From: an uncultured Acetatifactor sp.
GTDB lineage: Bacteria > Bacillota > Clostridia > Lachnospirales > Lachnospiraceae
DNA: 55,710 bases
Assembly (NCBI GenBank): GCA_910577665.1
Contig: CAJTOJ010000005.1
Coordinates: forward strand, 1 to 55,710
Direction of reading: 5' to 3'
The translations under genes and the position numbers were made by a program. The first letter of the stretch is position 1; each line of letters opens with the position of its first letter. Under the pieces are notes generated by a model that did no database searches, was not told where the DNA came from, and saw only the letters and a program-made list of their open reading frames with translations. Shown piece by piece: positions 42,787 to 51,525 of the stretch.

Positions 42787-44307
42787 TTGAACAAAAAATT
42801 AAGAGAAAAAATTGATGAATCTGTAAATGCTGTCCTGCCCATCACCGTCATCGTACTGCTCCTAAGCATTTTCGTTGTTCCCATGGAGACGGGTACGATC
42901 GCCCTGTTCCTGGTGGGTGCCCTTATGCTGGTAGTGGGAATGGCCTTCTTCCAGCTGGGAGCAGAGATGTCCATGACCCCTCTGGGCGAAGGTGTAGGCT
43001 CTCAGATCATGAAAACGAAAAAGCTGTATGTCCTGATTACAGTCTGTTTCGTGATGGGCATCATCATCACCATCGCGGAACCGGATCTACAGGTCCTGGC
43101 TAACCAGGTACCTTCCATTCCCAATGAAGTCCTCATCTGGACCGTGGCTGTGGGTGTGGGAATCTTCCTGGTGGTGGCTGTACTCAGGATTCTGTTCGGC
43201 CTAAGCCTGCCCCTGCTGTTGTGCATCCTTTATGGCCTGCTCTTTCTGCTGTCCTTCGCAGCTCCGGCGGACTTTATTGCGGTGGCCTTCGACTCCGGCG
43301 GAGTCACCACCGGACCTATGACAGTGCCCTTTATCATGGCCATTGGTATAGGTCTCTCCGCTACCCGGAGTGATAAAAACGGCTCCAGCGATAGTTTCGG
43401 CCTAATCTCCTTCTGTAGCGTTGGACCTATTGTGATGGTGCTGCTCCTCGGTATCTTCTTCCATCCCACAGACGCGGCCTACCGGCCCACGCCAATCCCT
43501 GATGTGATTACCATGCAGGATGTGACACGGGAATTCGTACATATGATCCCGGACTACTGTATGGAGGTGCTATCCTCCATCCTGCCTGTGCTCTGTGTCT
43601 TCTTCCTGTTCCAGCTGGTCTCCAGGCGATACCACAGAAGCCAGGCCATCAAGATGATCGTAGGATTCCTTTACACCATCATCGGCCTGGTGCTCTTCCT
43701 CACTGGCGTCAATGTAGGCTTCGCCCCGGTGGGAAGCCTTCTGGGCAGCAGCCTGGCCAGTCAGGCTATGAAATGGCTGCTGGTTCCCATTGGCGCTTTG
43801 ATCGGCTACTATATCGTGAAGGCCGAGCCAGCGGTCCAGGTGTTGAACAAGCAGGTAGAGGATGTCACCAATGGCTCTATCTCCCGGAATTCCATGAACA
43901 TGAGCCTGTCCGTAGGTGTATCCGTCTCTGTGGCCCTGGCACTGGTCAGGGTGCTCACCGGAATCAGCATCTACTGGCTTCTGATTCCAGGCTACCTCAT
44001 CGCCATGGGAATGACAAAATTCGTGCCCAAGGTGTTCGTGGGTATCGCCTTCGACTCTGGCGGTGTGGCCAGCGGTCCCATGACTTCCACCTTCCTGCTG
44101 CCACTGGCCATGGGTGCCTGTACCGCAGTGGGTGGCAATGTGGTAACAGATGCCTTCGGCGTGGTAGCCATGGTAGCCATGGCACCCTTGATTGCCATCC
44201 AGATTATGGGAATCCGCTATCATCTGACATTGAAAAGAGCAGTTCTGGCACCTTCTGTACTGCCTGATATTGATGACAATGAGATTCTGGAATTTGAGGA
44301 AATCTAA
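42787..44307 (+). CDS. DUF1538 family membrane protein (duplicated domain)
   Basis: The 506-residue protein has about 13 membrane segments in two repeated halves. Each half holds the signature AFDSGGVTTGPMTVPF (first half) or AFDSGGVASGPMTSTF (second half), so it is a tandem duplication typical of transporters with an inverted or parallel repeat. The substrate is unknown. The start codon is TTG at 42787; no in-frame ATG occurs until residue 33 and the upstream frame is closed by TAG at 42760, so TTG is likely, although the ribosome binding site is weak. The next gene encodes P-II-like domains. Confidence 0.85.
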   Translation: MNKKLREKIDESVNAVLPITVIVLLLSIFVVPMETGTIALFLVGALMLVVGMAFFQLGAEMSMTPLGEGVGSQIMKTKKLYVLITVCFVMGIIITIAEPDLQVLANQVPSIPNEVLIWTVAVGVGIFLVVAVLRILFGLSLPLLLCILYGLLFLLSFAAPADFIAVAFDSGGVTTGPMTVPFIMAIGIGLSATRSDKNGSSDSFGLISFCSVGPIVMVLLLGIFFHPTDAAYRPTPIPDVITMQDVTREFVHMIPDYCMEVLSSILPVLCVFFLFQLVSRRYHRSQAIKMIVGFLYTIIGLVLFLTGVNVGFAPVGSLLGSSLASQAMKWLLVPIGALIGYYIVKAEPAVQVLNKQVEDVTNGSISRNSMNMSLSVGVSVSVALALVRVLTGISIYWLLIPGYLIAMGMTKFVPKVFVGIAFDSGGVASGPMTSTFLLPLAMGACTAVGGNVVTDAFGVVAMVAMAPLIAIQIMGIRYHLTLKRAVLAPSVLPDIDDNEILEFEEI

Positions 44308-44382
44308 CAAGATTCTTTTTGAGAGATTGCAATTCGAAGTTCTGACTGTTACACATGCCAGAATACACAGGGAGGAATACAC

Positions 44383-45078
44383 ATGGGGAATGTGACCAAA
44401 ATGACAGCATTCCGCTGCATCATCATCATTGTAGACTACAAGATACGGGAAAGGCTGGTGGAATTTTTGGCCGACTCCCACATTCCAATCCACTACCAGA
44501 TGCATGGAATAGGGACGGCAAGTTCCGAATTTCTGAATCTCTGCGGCCTGGGGGACACCCACAAAAGTATTACCGTCTGTTTTGTACCAAGACCCCGCAC
44601 CCGCATGCTGCTGGCCGAAATGAACCAGGCATTACAGCTTCACAAGAAAGGAACCGGTATTGCCATCAGTATCCCTGTAGGCGGCATGCAGGGATGGCTG
44701 TATAAGCTGTTGGAAGCAGGCAGGGAAGAGGATGGCGGGGAGGATACAGAAAGGGAAGGGAAGAAAATGAGCGAGACAATTACACATGCCATGATATTGG
44801 TCAGCATCAACCAGGGGTACAGTGATGACGTAATGGGCACGGCCAGGGCCGCAGGGGCCACTGGCGGCACTATCCTGAAAGGCTTAAAATGCAGCCCCAC
44901 AGAGGCCGCCCAGCGCTTTGGCATCTCTCTCCAGGAAGAACAGGAGATCCTGGTCATTGTAGCTCCCCAGGACAAAAAAGCACAGATCATGGGCGCCATC
45001 AGCAGGGAACACGGAGCGGCGTCTCCCGCCCACGGTATTACCGTTTCCCTGCCAGTGGACGCCATTATGGGACTATAA
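44383..45078 (+). CDS. Tandem P-II-like signalling protein
   Basis: The 231-residue protein holds two ferredoxin-like domains of P-II type. The N-terminal one (1-110) starts FRCIIIIVDYKIRERLVEFL and is divergent; the second (about 130-231) is closer, with AAGATGGTILKGL and EILVIVAPQDKKAQIMGAI, which resemble the GATGGT and K/Q-rich strands of P-II. A Glu/Lys-rich linker of about 25 residues joins them. P-II proteins sense 2-oxoglutarate and nucleotides and control enzymes or transporters. Cotranscription with DUF1538 (75 bases apart) suggests that it regulates that membrane protein. GGAGG seven bases before the ATG supports the start. Confidence 0.8.
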   Translation: MGNVTKMTAFRCIIIIVDYKIRERLVEFLADSHIPIHYQMHGIGTASSEFLNLCGLGDTHKSITVCFVPRPRTRMLLAEMNQALQLHKKGTGIAISIPVGGMQGWLYKLLEAGREEDGGEDTEREGKKMSETITHAMILVSINQGYSDDVMGTARAAGATGGTILKGLKCSPTEAAQRFGISLQEEQEILVIVAPQDKKAQIMGAISREHGAASPAHGITVSLPVDAIMGL

Positions 45079-45131
45079 TCTTACTCCCATTTCGCCAGTC
45101 TCTGCAAGAGATGACCAGGGATGATGTCTGT

Positions 45132-45166
45132 ACAGATCCAGGACTGTTGATCAGTCCTGGATCTGT
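45132..45166. repeat. Hairpin at the 3' end of the FecR-domain gene
   Basis: A 14-bp stem ACAGATCCAGGACT / AGTCCTGGATCTGT overlaps the stop codon of the FecR-domain gene and lies 54 bases after the P-II-like gene. There is no T run, so it may be a factor-dependent or weak terminator between converging genes. Confidence 0.6.
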
Positions 45167-46677
45167 GACATAGCCATAGAGTACAGTTCATAATTCTCAT
45201 CAAAATACAGGCTTAGGTTCCCTAAATTGCCTGCACTGCTCTCCCCCTTCTTGTACATGGTGGACAGTGCCAGTTCCATATGTGCTTCTGATTCCACATA
45301 CTGGTTCCATACCCCGAACCTTACCGTGATGCTGTCCGATACTTTCTCTCCCTCCTGCAGGTCCGTGATGGACCAGCTGTCTTTAAAACTGTCATAGCTA
45401 TCCCACCGCACGCGGATATCCGTGTTCTCCCTAAGCACTGCGCCGATTTCTGCCGCATGGGTAAAGCCCATCTTCTGCAATACGGTCTCTATGGAATCTC
45501 CTGCCTGGATATCCAGGATACCTGTAGCGGTTCCCTTGGGATACTCCTTGATCCAGCCAAAAGTAGTGAAGGCAGTAGCGCCTGGCTTCTGTACACCATC
45601 CACTGGCAGATCCAAGAATGCCGTTACACCCCCTGAATACATGAGCTGTGTACCCAGGCCTTCGATCTCTTCCAGGAACAGGCGGCTCTCTGCCAGGCCC
45701 TGTTCTACCAGGGCATCCCGCATATTTTGCAGGGTAACCGTGTCAATCTCCTGGCCGAAGAAGGTGATATTGTCTTCGAACACCCTCTCCCTGCCATCTT
45801 CCATGAACTCCAGGTAGTACTCTACCTTCGCTTCGGGATCCAGGGTCTCCGGATCCACCTCTTCCTGCTGGTCTGCTTCTGTATCTGTCCCGGCCCCATC
45901 GCCGCCAGACAATGTAGCCATTACTTCCTCCTGCATAGACTCATCCAGTTCCACCCATACATACTCCGGGATGGCATCCCGGGAAAAACCCTTGGACTGC
46001 CAGACAGGATTCCCTTCCTCGTCAAAGACGACATGTATCCCTTGTCCTGCCGAGACCGGCACCTCCTCATTACTCCCTGCCACGGTACACACCACGGTTC
46101 CTTCCAGGACATAGACATCCATGGTCATCCTGCCTTCTATTGTGTGTTGGGAAACCCAGCCACTGGTCCCCCGTATTCCCACAGAAACCGCCCACATGCG
46201 GATATCCAGGCTTTCTTCCTCCTCCAGGGCTTCTGTCACATGGAAGAACAGGCCCCCCTCGGATTCACACACCATCTCCAGATGCTTTCCTTCTTTTTTC
46301 ACAGACACGTCACTCTCCTGGTCCACCTTGGCCAGCTTCGCGTCATCCAGGTTGATCCAGGCATAGCTGTCTGTCCGGGTCTGTATTCCATAGCCATTAT
46401 ACAGGGACAGTGGCTCCTGTAGTTCTACTTCTTTCTTGGCATCGTCCTGCACCCCCACGGTTCCCTGGGTCTTCACCAGACTCATGGTAACAGCGCTGAC
46501 ACTTTCCTCCTGTGTCCCTTCCTGGGACTGTCCCTTGTCTTCTGTCTGGTCTTGTGCTGCTGATCCTTCCTGCTGGTTGTCACCATTTTCCCTGCCGCCA
46601 CAGCCGGCACATACCATACATGTGACACATAGCAATGCCACCGTCCTAACCAGAACATGTGTTTTTATCTGTTTCAT
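45151..46677 (-). CDS. FecR-domain lipoprotein
   Basis: The 508-residue protein has a lipoprotein signal with lipobox CAGC (residue C26 region), an acidic Gln/Glu/Ser-rich linker (32-60) and a FecR-like domain (about 65-240) with AWINLDDAKLAKVD, SVGIRGTSGWV and VYVLEGTVVCTV. The rest (250-508) is a less clear domain. FecR domains bind to envelope or surface molecules; in Gram-positives such lipoproteins are of unknown function. GAGG-like bases precede the ATG. It is the last of four minus-strand genes whose product types point to the cell surface. It lies 85 bases after the deacetylase gene. Confidence 0.85.
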   Translation of the reverse strand: MKQIKTHVLVRTVALLCVTCMVCAGCGGRENGDNQQEGSAAQDQTEDKGQSQEGTQEESVSAVTMSLVKTQGTVGVQDDAKKEVELQEPLSLYNGYGIQTRTDSYAWINLDDAKLAKVDQESDVSVKKEGKHLEMVCESEGGLFFHVTEALEEEESLDIRMWAVSVGIRGTSGWVSQHTIEGRMTMDVYVLEGTVVCTVAGSNEEVPVSAGQGIHVVFDEEGNPVWQSKGFSRDAIPEYVWVELDESMQEEVMATLSGGDGAGTDTEADQQEEVDPETLDPEAKVEYYLEFMEDGRERVFEDNITFFGQEIDTVTLQNMRDALVEQGLAESRLFLEEIEGLGTQLMYSGGVTAFLDLPVDGVQKPGATAFTTFGWIKEYPKGTATGILDIQAGDSIETVLQKMGFTHAAEIGAVLRENTDIRVRWDSYDSFKDSWSITDLQEGEKVSDSITVRFGVWNQYVESEAHMELALSTMYKKGESSAGNLGNLSLYFDENYELYSMAMSQIQD

Positions 46678-46762
46678 ACCCTCTTTTTCCTTTCTTTTCT
46701 CCTGGTCTCCTCTTTTTCCAGAGTCCCTCCTTTTCCTGCCGGTTTTCTTCGCATTACATTCC

Positions 46763-47575
46763 CTATCCCAGATTCGTCAGGCTGCCGCCCTTCGCCTCCA
46801 CGCAATCCCCGTCATTGACCTGGAGCCATACGCTTATGGCGCTGGGATTGTAGACCTTTGTGTGGTCTGCGGTAAACTGCAGCCTTGCAGCGGCATCCAT
46901 ATAGTCGATGATCTCAATATTGGTGGCATACCAGATGTCTTCCCGGCCACCCATGTATTTGCAGAATTCTTCTATGATTTCCCAGCCATTGTCATTGTCG
47001 AACTCGTAGCTATGGCCCCAGACATACATCAGCTTCAAATATTGCCTCTTCTGGAACTGGGCGAAGAACCGGGCCTTCTCCATGAGACCCGGATCTGTGT
47101 GGTGACAGGTGGGGTACCACTCCAGGGGATCCTTGGGCAGGGCATAGTCTGCCCTGGAAGGTACCACCCTGCCGTAGGCTATCCCCATCTGCCGGAACAA
47201 TTGCTTGATCTCCTGGCTGTAAGAGCCATTGGGGTAGGCATGGCCCCGCACGGGCTGTCCCGTAAGACTTTCCAGTCCCTTCCTGTCTTCCAGGATCTCC
47301 TCTGCCACCTCCGTCAGAGGACAACGCTCAATGGTGGGATGTGTCATGGTATGGGTCGCCACTTCATGCCCCCGGTATAGCTCCCGCACCCGCTCTCTGG
47401 GGATGCGATCCGGATCCTTTGTATCCTCCATGAGACCATAGTTCAAGTTAAAGGTTCCCTTGATCCCGTATGTATTGAAAATGGCCACCAGCCTTTCGTC
47501 CTGGATCCTGCCATCGTCATAGCTCATAGTCAGTGCCTTTGCTTTCCCTTCCGGAAAACAGGTATATATCTTCAT
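46763..47575 (-). CDS. Polysaccharide deacetylase family protein
   Basis: The 270-residue CE4-type enzyme lacks a signal peptide. The catalytic motif SYDDG (Asp20-Asp21) and the metal motif THTMTHP (His75, His79) are present, then HAYPNG. It removes acetyl groups from N-acetyl sugars, or is a related hydrolase. AGGAG five bases before the ATG at 47575 fixes the start; the frame extends to 47641 over the sulfatase stop without support. It follows the sulfatase gene by 62 bases. Confidence 0.9.
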   Translation of the reverse strand: MKIYTCFPEGKAKALTMSYDDGRIQDERLVAIFNTYGIKGTFNLNYGLMEDTKDPDRIPRERVRELYRGHEVATHTMTHPTIERCPLTEVAEEILEDRKGLESLTGQPVRGHAYPNGSYSQEIKQLFRQMGIAYGRVVPSRADYALPKDPLEWYPTCHHTDPGLMEKARFFAQFQKRQYLKLMYVWGHSYEFDNDNGWEIIEEFCKYMGGREDIWYATNIEIIDYMDAAARLQFTADHTKVYNPSAISVWLQVNDGDCVEAKGGSLTNLG

Positions 47576-47637
47576 AGCTGCTCCTATCTGCCTGTCTACA
47601 GGCGTATCCTTCCTCATTTTCCAGCATTCCGCATATT

Positions 47638-49077
47638 TCAAGCATCACCTGCATGGGCCAGACAGGCTACCGGATGGCACCCCGTCACCAGGCGGCTGCC
47701 ATCACTGTAGCCCTCCTGCCGCCCGGCCAGTTCCCGGACCAGGATGTGGCGAAGCATCTCCACCCGTCCGGCATATTCCGGATCCCCGGCTACATCCCGG
47801 GTCTCACCAGGATCCGTGTCCAGCCGGAAATATTGTTCCTGTCCCGTCTGGGAGAACCATATGTACTTATCTGTTCTGGTGACGATCCAATGGCTGGACA
47901 GATGGCCAAAGGCATGCTCCCCATGGATATATTCCCGCTCTCCGAAGTCCAGCAGACTCATTCCCTCCAGGTGTGCAGGTACAGGCTCCCCGGCAATATC
48001 CATAAGAGTGGGGAAGATATCCCTAAGTTCCGCCAGACAGTCCTCCCTGCGCCCGCCCCCTCCAACTATGGCAGCCGGACCATGCAGGATAAGCGGAATC
48101 CGGATACTGCCTGCATAGGGCAGGCACTTGCGGCAAAAGCAGTGGTCCGACAGCATTTCCCCATGATCGGAAGTAAACAGGATCACGGTGTTCTCCATAA
48201 GGTTTCTCTCCCTCAGTGCCAAAAGCAGGCGTCCGATCTGATGATCCAGATGGGTGATACAGGCGTAGTACCCGATCTGCTGCTGTCTGATCAGTTCCGG
48301 GTCAGAAGGTCCTGTGATGTTGTTGTAAATCCGCCCCTGCCGGGCAAGCGCCATCTCATTGTCCCAGTCCCCGCAAACCGGAGGTGTCAGGTCCCTGTCC
48401 CGGTACAGATCAAAATAGTACCGGGGCGCATCATAAGGCGCATGGGGCCGCACATAAGAGGCCATAAGGAAAAACGGCTTTCTCTGGTCCCTGCGGCGCA
48501 AAAAGTCCACGCATCTGTCTGTAACCCAGTTGGTAGGATGGTACCTTTCCTCATACATCCAGGGACGGGCCATCCAGGAGTTGCAGTCCAATCCAGTGTC
48601 CGTGATATCCGCCCCTGCCCCCAGCTCCTGGCGCAGCCACCAGAGATAGTCATCTACCGTCTTCTGGTTCTCCCCTTCCGGCACTCCTGCTTCCCGGTAG
48701 GCGTGCAGATAACCATCATGAAGATCTACATTGTGAAAACCCAGGTTATTTCTAAGGGGATGGACATGCATCTTGCCACAGCACTGGGTATAATAGCCGG
48801 CCTGGGCCAGAGTACCCGCCATGGTAGTGGCATAGTTCCAGTCCACCCGGTCCTGGTATCCCACCCTGCCGCACCCCGCCGGGGACAGACCTGTATGCAG
48901 CACTGCCCTGGCAGGCACGCAGCTTGGACAGGCCGTGGTGGCATTGGGGAAATAAATGCCCTCTGTTGCAAGGGTATCCAGATACGGTGTCTTCACATCG
49001 GGGTGCCCTGCAATCCCCATGCAGTCACCTCGCATCTCATCTGCCATAATCAGTACAATGTTAGGCCTTCCCGCCAT
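47638..49077 (-). CDS. Type I (Cys-type) sulfatase
   Basis: This 479-residue sulfatase contains the metal motif IVLIMADEMRGD at the N-terminus, the modification motif CVPARAVLHTG with Cys53 (to be changed to formylglycine), GKMHVHP and LFTSDHGEMLSDH. The Cys form needs a maturase of the radical-SAM anSME type, which is not in the window. No signal peptide is seen. Substrates could be sulfated glycans such as mucin or choline-type esters. GGAG seven bases before the ATG at 49077 favours this start; ATG 49092 is possible. Confidence 0.93.
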   Translation of the reverse strand: MAGRPNIVLIMADEMRGDCMGIAGHPDVKTPYLDTLATEGIYFPNATTACPSCVPARAVLHTGLSPAGCGRVGYQDRVDWNYATTMAGTLAQAGYYTQCCGKMHVHPLRNNLGFHNVDLHDGYLHAYREAGVPEGENQKTVDDYLWWLRQELGAGADITDTGLDCNSWMARPWMYEERYHPTNWVTDRCVDFLRRRDQRKPFFLMASYVRPHAPYDAPRYYFDLYRDRDLTPPVCGDWDNEMALARQGRIYNNITGPSDPELIRQQQIGYYACITHLDHQIGRLLLALRERNLMENTVILFTSDHGEMLSDHCFCRKCLPYAGSIRIPLILHGPAAIVGGGGRREDCLAELRDIFPTLMDIAGEPVPAHLEGMSLLDFGEREYIHGEHAFGHLSSHWIVTRTDKYIWFSQTGQEQYFRLDTDPGETRDVAGDPEYAGRVEMLRHILVRELAGRQEGYSDGSRLVTGCHPVACLAHAGDA

Positions 49078-49186
49078 GGCGTCTCTCCCCATCTTATCCT
49101 ACCCGCCTTTCTTTTTCTCCCTAAGATACTGTATCCCTGATCCCTGGCCCGGTTGCGGCCTCCAGGGCGGTTCCTGCCCCAGGGCC

Positions 49187-50191
49187 TTAGAGCGGTCTGC
49201 TAATCTCATCCAGGAAGTAGGCATTGGACTCCGCCAGCCGCCCATGGTCATCTCTGACAGACACCCGGATATAGCCTTCCTTGCCCTGCAAGGCAAACTG
49301 CACCTCCCCGATGGTTCCTCCAGGAGCAGCAGCGGCCTTATAGCAGCCCCGCCCCATAGTCTTCACCCAGATCCGGGAAGCGGGACTACAACGCACCACC
49401 AGATGCCCGTCCTCTATGTACAGCTGCTCTATCCTGGGTGCCTCCCCCTGGCCATCCGGCGATATCCTGCTGTAGAAATGTCCCTTCTTCAGGGCTTCCA
49501 TCACTGCCTGGTAGGACAGTTCGCCGGCACCGATCATCACCGCACCCCCAAAGGAATCACACATGGCATCCTCCGGTGGAAAAACGTTATGGTTGTCATC
49601 TGTAGCCACCGTAAACAGCCTCTGCCCGCTGCGCAGCATCTCATCATAGGCCTGGGGATTGTATCCATACTCCCCTTCCACCTCACAGCCATGGTTATAC
49701 ATCTCCATGGCCCAGAACCCCCTCAGACCTTTGTAATCCTCATAGTTCTGAAGAGACCAGTAAGGGTGGTTGAAGCAGGCCAGGAATCCCAGTTCCTTCA
49801 TCTTCCCCACGTAGCCATTGAGATAATCCACATCATGGTAACGCTGCTTTGGCAGTTCCAGGGCCGCCTTCTCCTCCTTGTGGCTCTCCGGGTCTGTGTC
49901 ATACCAGTTGATATGGTAAGTCCTGATCCGATCATAAGAAAACCGATAATCCCCAAACTCATTTGTGTCAGATTCCATGGCAGCAATGGCCAGGAAGTCC
50001 GGATCATTCAGTTCGGCATGATTGGCATAACGCCTGTGATCCGTGAAAGCGACCACCTGGTAACCCCTACCCTTGTACAACTCCTTCATCCGGGCTGGCG
50101 TCAGCTTCCCATCTGAAAGCGTAGTGTGGCAGTGAAGATTGGCCTTGTAGTAAGTGACATTACCTGGAAGCAATTCCATGATGGGCATCAT
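49187..50191 (-). CDS. PHP-domain phosphoesterase family protein
   Basis: The 334-residue protein has the PHP metal-binding motifs HCHTTLSDG (His20, His22) and FTDHRRY (Asp51-His52), later CFNHPYWS and TDDNHN. A C-terminal beta-rich part follows. Family members hydrolyse phosphate esters, but some act on other substrates; the role here is unknown. GGGGGA five bases before the ATG at 50191 sets the start. It opens the operon with sulfatase, deacetylase and FecR-domain genes and has a promoter at 50219-50246. Confidence 0.88.
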   Translation of the reverse strand: MMPIMELLPGNVTYYKANLHCHTTLSDGKLTPARMKELYKGRGYQVVAFTDHRRYANHAELNDPDFLAIAAMESDTNEFGDYRFSYDRIRTYHINWYDTDPESHKEEKAALELPKQRYHDVDYLNGYVGKMKELGFLACFNHPYWSLQNYEDYKGLRGFWAMEMYNHGCEVEGEYGYNPQAYDEMLRSGQRLFTVATDDNHNVFPPEDAMCDSFGGAVMIGAGELSYQAVMEALKKGHFYSRISPDGQGEAPRIEQLYIEDGHLVVRCSPASRIWVKTMGRGCYKAAAAPGGTIGEVQFALQGKEGYIRVSVRDDHGRLAESNAYFLDEISRPL

Positions 50192-50218
50192 GTTTGTCCC
50201 CCTTTCGTTTCTTCTTTC

Positions 50219-50246
50219 ATTATATCAAAGTGTATGGAAAACACAA
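50219..50246 (-). promoter_or_regulatory. Promoter of the PHP-sulfatase operon
   Basis: TTGTGT (50246-50241) and TATAAT (50224-50219) are 16 bases apart on the minus strand, about 28 bases before the PHP start codon. Confidence 0.7.
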
Positions 50247-50266
50247 GGATTTTCACGACATGAAAT

Positions 50267-50302
50267 CAAGCCGGAATGCAGTCTCTTGTGCATTCCGGCT
50301 TG
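50267..50302. terminator. Probable terminator between DUF4234 and PHP genes
   Basis: A perfect 14-bp stem CAAGCCGGAATGCA / TGCATTCCGGCTTG with an 8-base loop lies between two minus-strand genes. The T tract is weak on both strands (ATTTC minus, TTATTT plus), so strand is uncertain; ending the DUF2752-DUF4234 transcript is most likely. The 187 bases from the stem to the DUF4234 stop codon hold nothing I recognise. Confidence 0.6.
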
Positions 50303-50488
50303 TTATTTACCTTTTCTTCTACTTCTATTGGAAGATTTCCTTTTTCTGGCTGGCAAGTTCCATATTCCACTCCCAATCCCTTTGCTGCAGGCAACAGGAT
50401 TATCAAGTCTTTCTCTTAGGAATCGTTCCTTCCGGCTCATAGCGAAGCAATTTGCCGGAATTATTGAAACAGATATTATGACAATTCC

Positions 50489-50887
50489 TTACCGTCCCTG
50501 CCCTTCATTGTACGCATGTGCCAGACGGTTCATGTTGTTGATCAGAATATTCATTGCGATGAAAGGCCCGATTCCGCACAGAAGTGCACCAAAAATCAGC
50601 CACATCAGCACCGTTGTTCCATTCTCCGAAAAATTCAGTCCATACCTGGGAGCATTCTCAGACAGCCTGTTCCCCAGATTATAATACCAGATCCATGCGT
50701 AGATGCCGCATGTTACAAAGGACAGCAGGATAAATGCCACCAGCCCTGCCGTCTTCTTGCCATCATTGGCACATACCACATTGGCATCCTGCGCCATGGA
50801 ATACAGAAAATAATAACTGTATATTCCGCAGGTGACAATAGATAGCAATATGTACATCACCAAGCTTCGATCTTCTTTGACCTTCAT
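50489..50887 (-). CDS. DUF4234 family membrane protein
   Basis: The 132-residue protein has three or four membrane segments with the typical repeated sequence LLSIVTCGIYSYYFLY and ILLSFVTCGIYAWIWYY, a pattern of DUF4234. The function is unknown. GGAGG eight bases before the ATG at 50887 sets the start; the longer frame to 50938 overlaps the DUF2752 gene. The two genes are adjacent on the minus strand and probably cotranscribed. Confidence 0.86.
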   Translation of the reverse strand: MKVKEDRSLVMYILLSIVTCGIYSYYFLYSMAQDANVVCANDGKKTAGLVAFILLSFVTCGIYAWIWYYNLGNRLSENAPRYGLNFSENGTTVLMWLIFGALLCGIGPFIAMNILINNMNRLAHAYNEGQGR

Positions 50888-50906
50888 GTCCACATCCTCC
50901 TCCGAC

Positions 50907-51452
50907 TCATGTAAAAAAATATTTCCATAGCCGGACAATCAGCCCTGTCTCCATGTCGGCAACCACCACCTGGTGATCAGAGAAGAATAGGCGCACCAGG
51001 TAAACTGCCCCAAAGCACACGACCGTTATCCATGCCAGACCCTTCCGGTATCTTGCGGGAATCTTCTCCCGAAAACAAAAAAGCACTGCTCCGAAAGGTA
51101 TCACCCAGAACAAAGGGTGATAATAAAATGCCTCGCCAAACTGGAAGCGGACTGCACAGAGCACAGCCCTTGTCATCCCACAGCCTGCACAGCTGATACC
51201 GGTCAGCCATTGAAACGGACAGCCGATTCCGCTTACTTCCCTAATGAGCATGACAATCCCAAGCGCGGCCAGAAGCAAGCCTGCTTCTCTCCACTTTTTC
51301 AATACTTTCACCAACCAAGAAAAATTTTTGCCTGCATGTGTCATGTTACCATATACTTTATTTTTTATCAACATTTTTTTTAGAATATTTTTAGAATCCG
51401 TTTTAGAATCCATATGTGACAGGAAACAGGCATAAGAAATTATCTTTGACAC
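50907..51452 (-). CDS. DUF2752 family membrane protein
   Basis: The 181-residue protein holds the DUF2752 signature GCPFQWLTGISCAGCGMTRA followed by a histidine-containing helix (FYYHPLFWVIPFG); Cys residues and membrane segments are as in the family. The function is unknown. The GTG at 51452 has GGGAGG upstream, but an ATG at 51344 (MTHAGKNF) would give a protein of 145 residues closer to usual length, so the start is uncertain. If GTG is used, the start lies inside the divergent promoter of the aldo/keto reductase gene. Confidence 0.82.
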   Translation of the reverse strand: MSKIISYACFLSHMDSKTDSKNILKKMLIKNKVYGNMTHAGKNFSWLVKVLKKWREAGLLLAALGIVMLIREVSGIGCPFQWLTGISCAGCGMTRAVLCAVRFQFGEAFYYHPLFWVIPFGAVLFCFREKIPARYRKGLAWITVVCFGAVYLVRLFFSDHQVVVADMETGLIVRLWKYFFT

Positions 51453-51475
51453 ACCCCCTCCCTGTATGGTACAAA
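51446..51475 (+). promoter_or_regulatory. Putative promoter of the aldo/keto reductase gene
   Basis: TTGACA (51446-51451) and TACAAA (51470-51475) are 18 bases apart. The transcript would start about 44 bases before the ATG at 51526. Confidence 0.65.
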
Positions 51476-51525
51476 TAAAGAAGAATCAGATTGCATCACA
51501 TCTTAAAACATCGGAGGATACACCA

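Noticed and set aside
47638..47700. Sulfatase C-terminus AHAGDA resembling the element-encoded HAGDA tail of the O-antigen-ligase-like protein
   Set aside because: The DNA at 47638-47700 does not match any part of the mobile element; the likeness of five residues is chance.
47653..49140. Plus-strand open frame of 495 codons opposite the sulfatase
   Set aside because: The minus strand encodes a full sulfatase with all motifs. The reverse frame has no ribosome binding site or known pattern.
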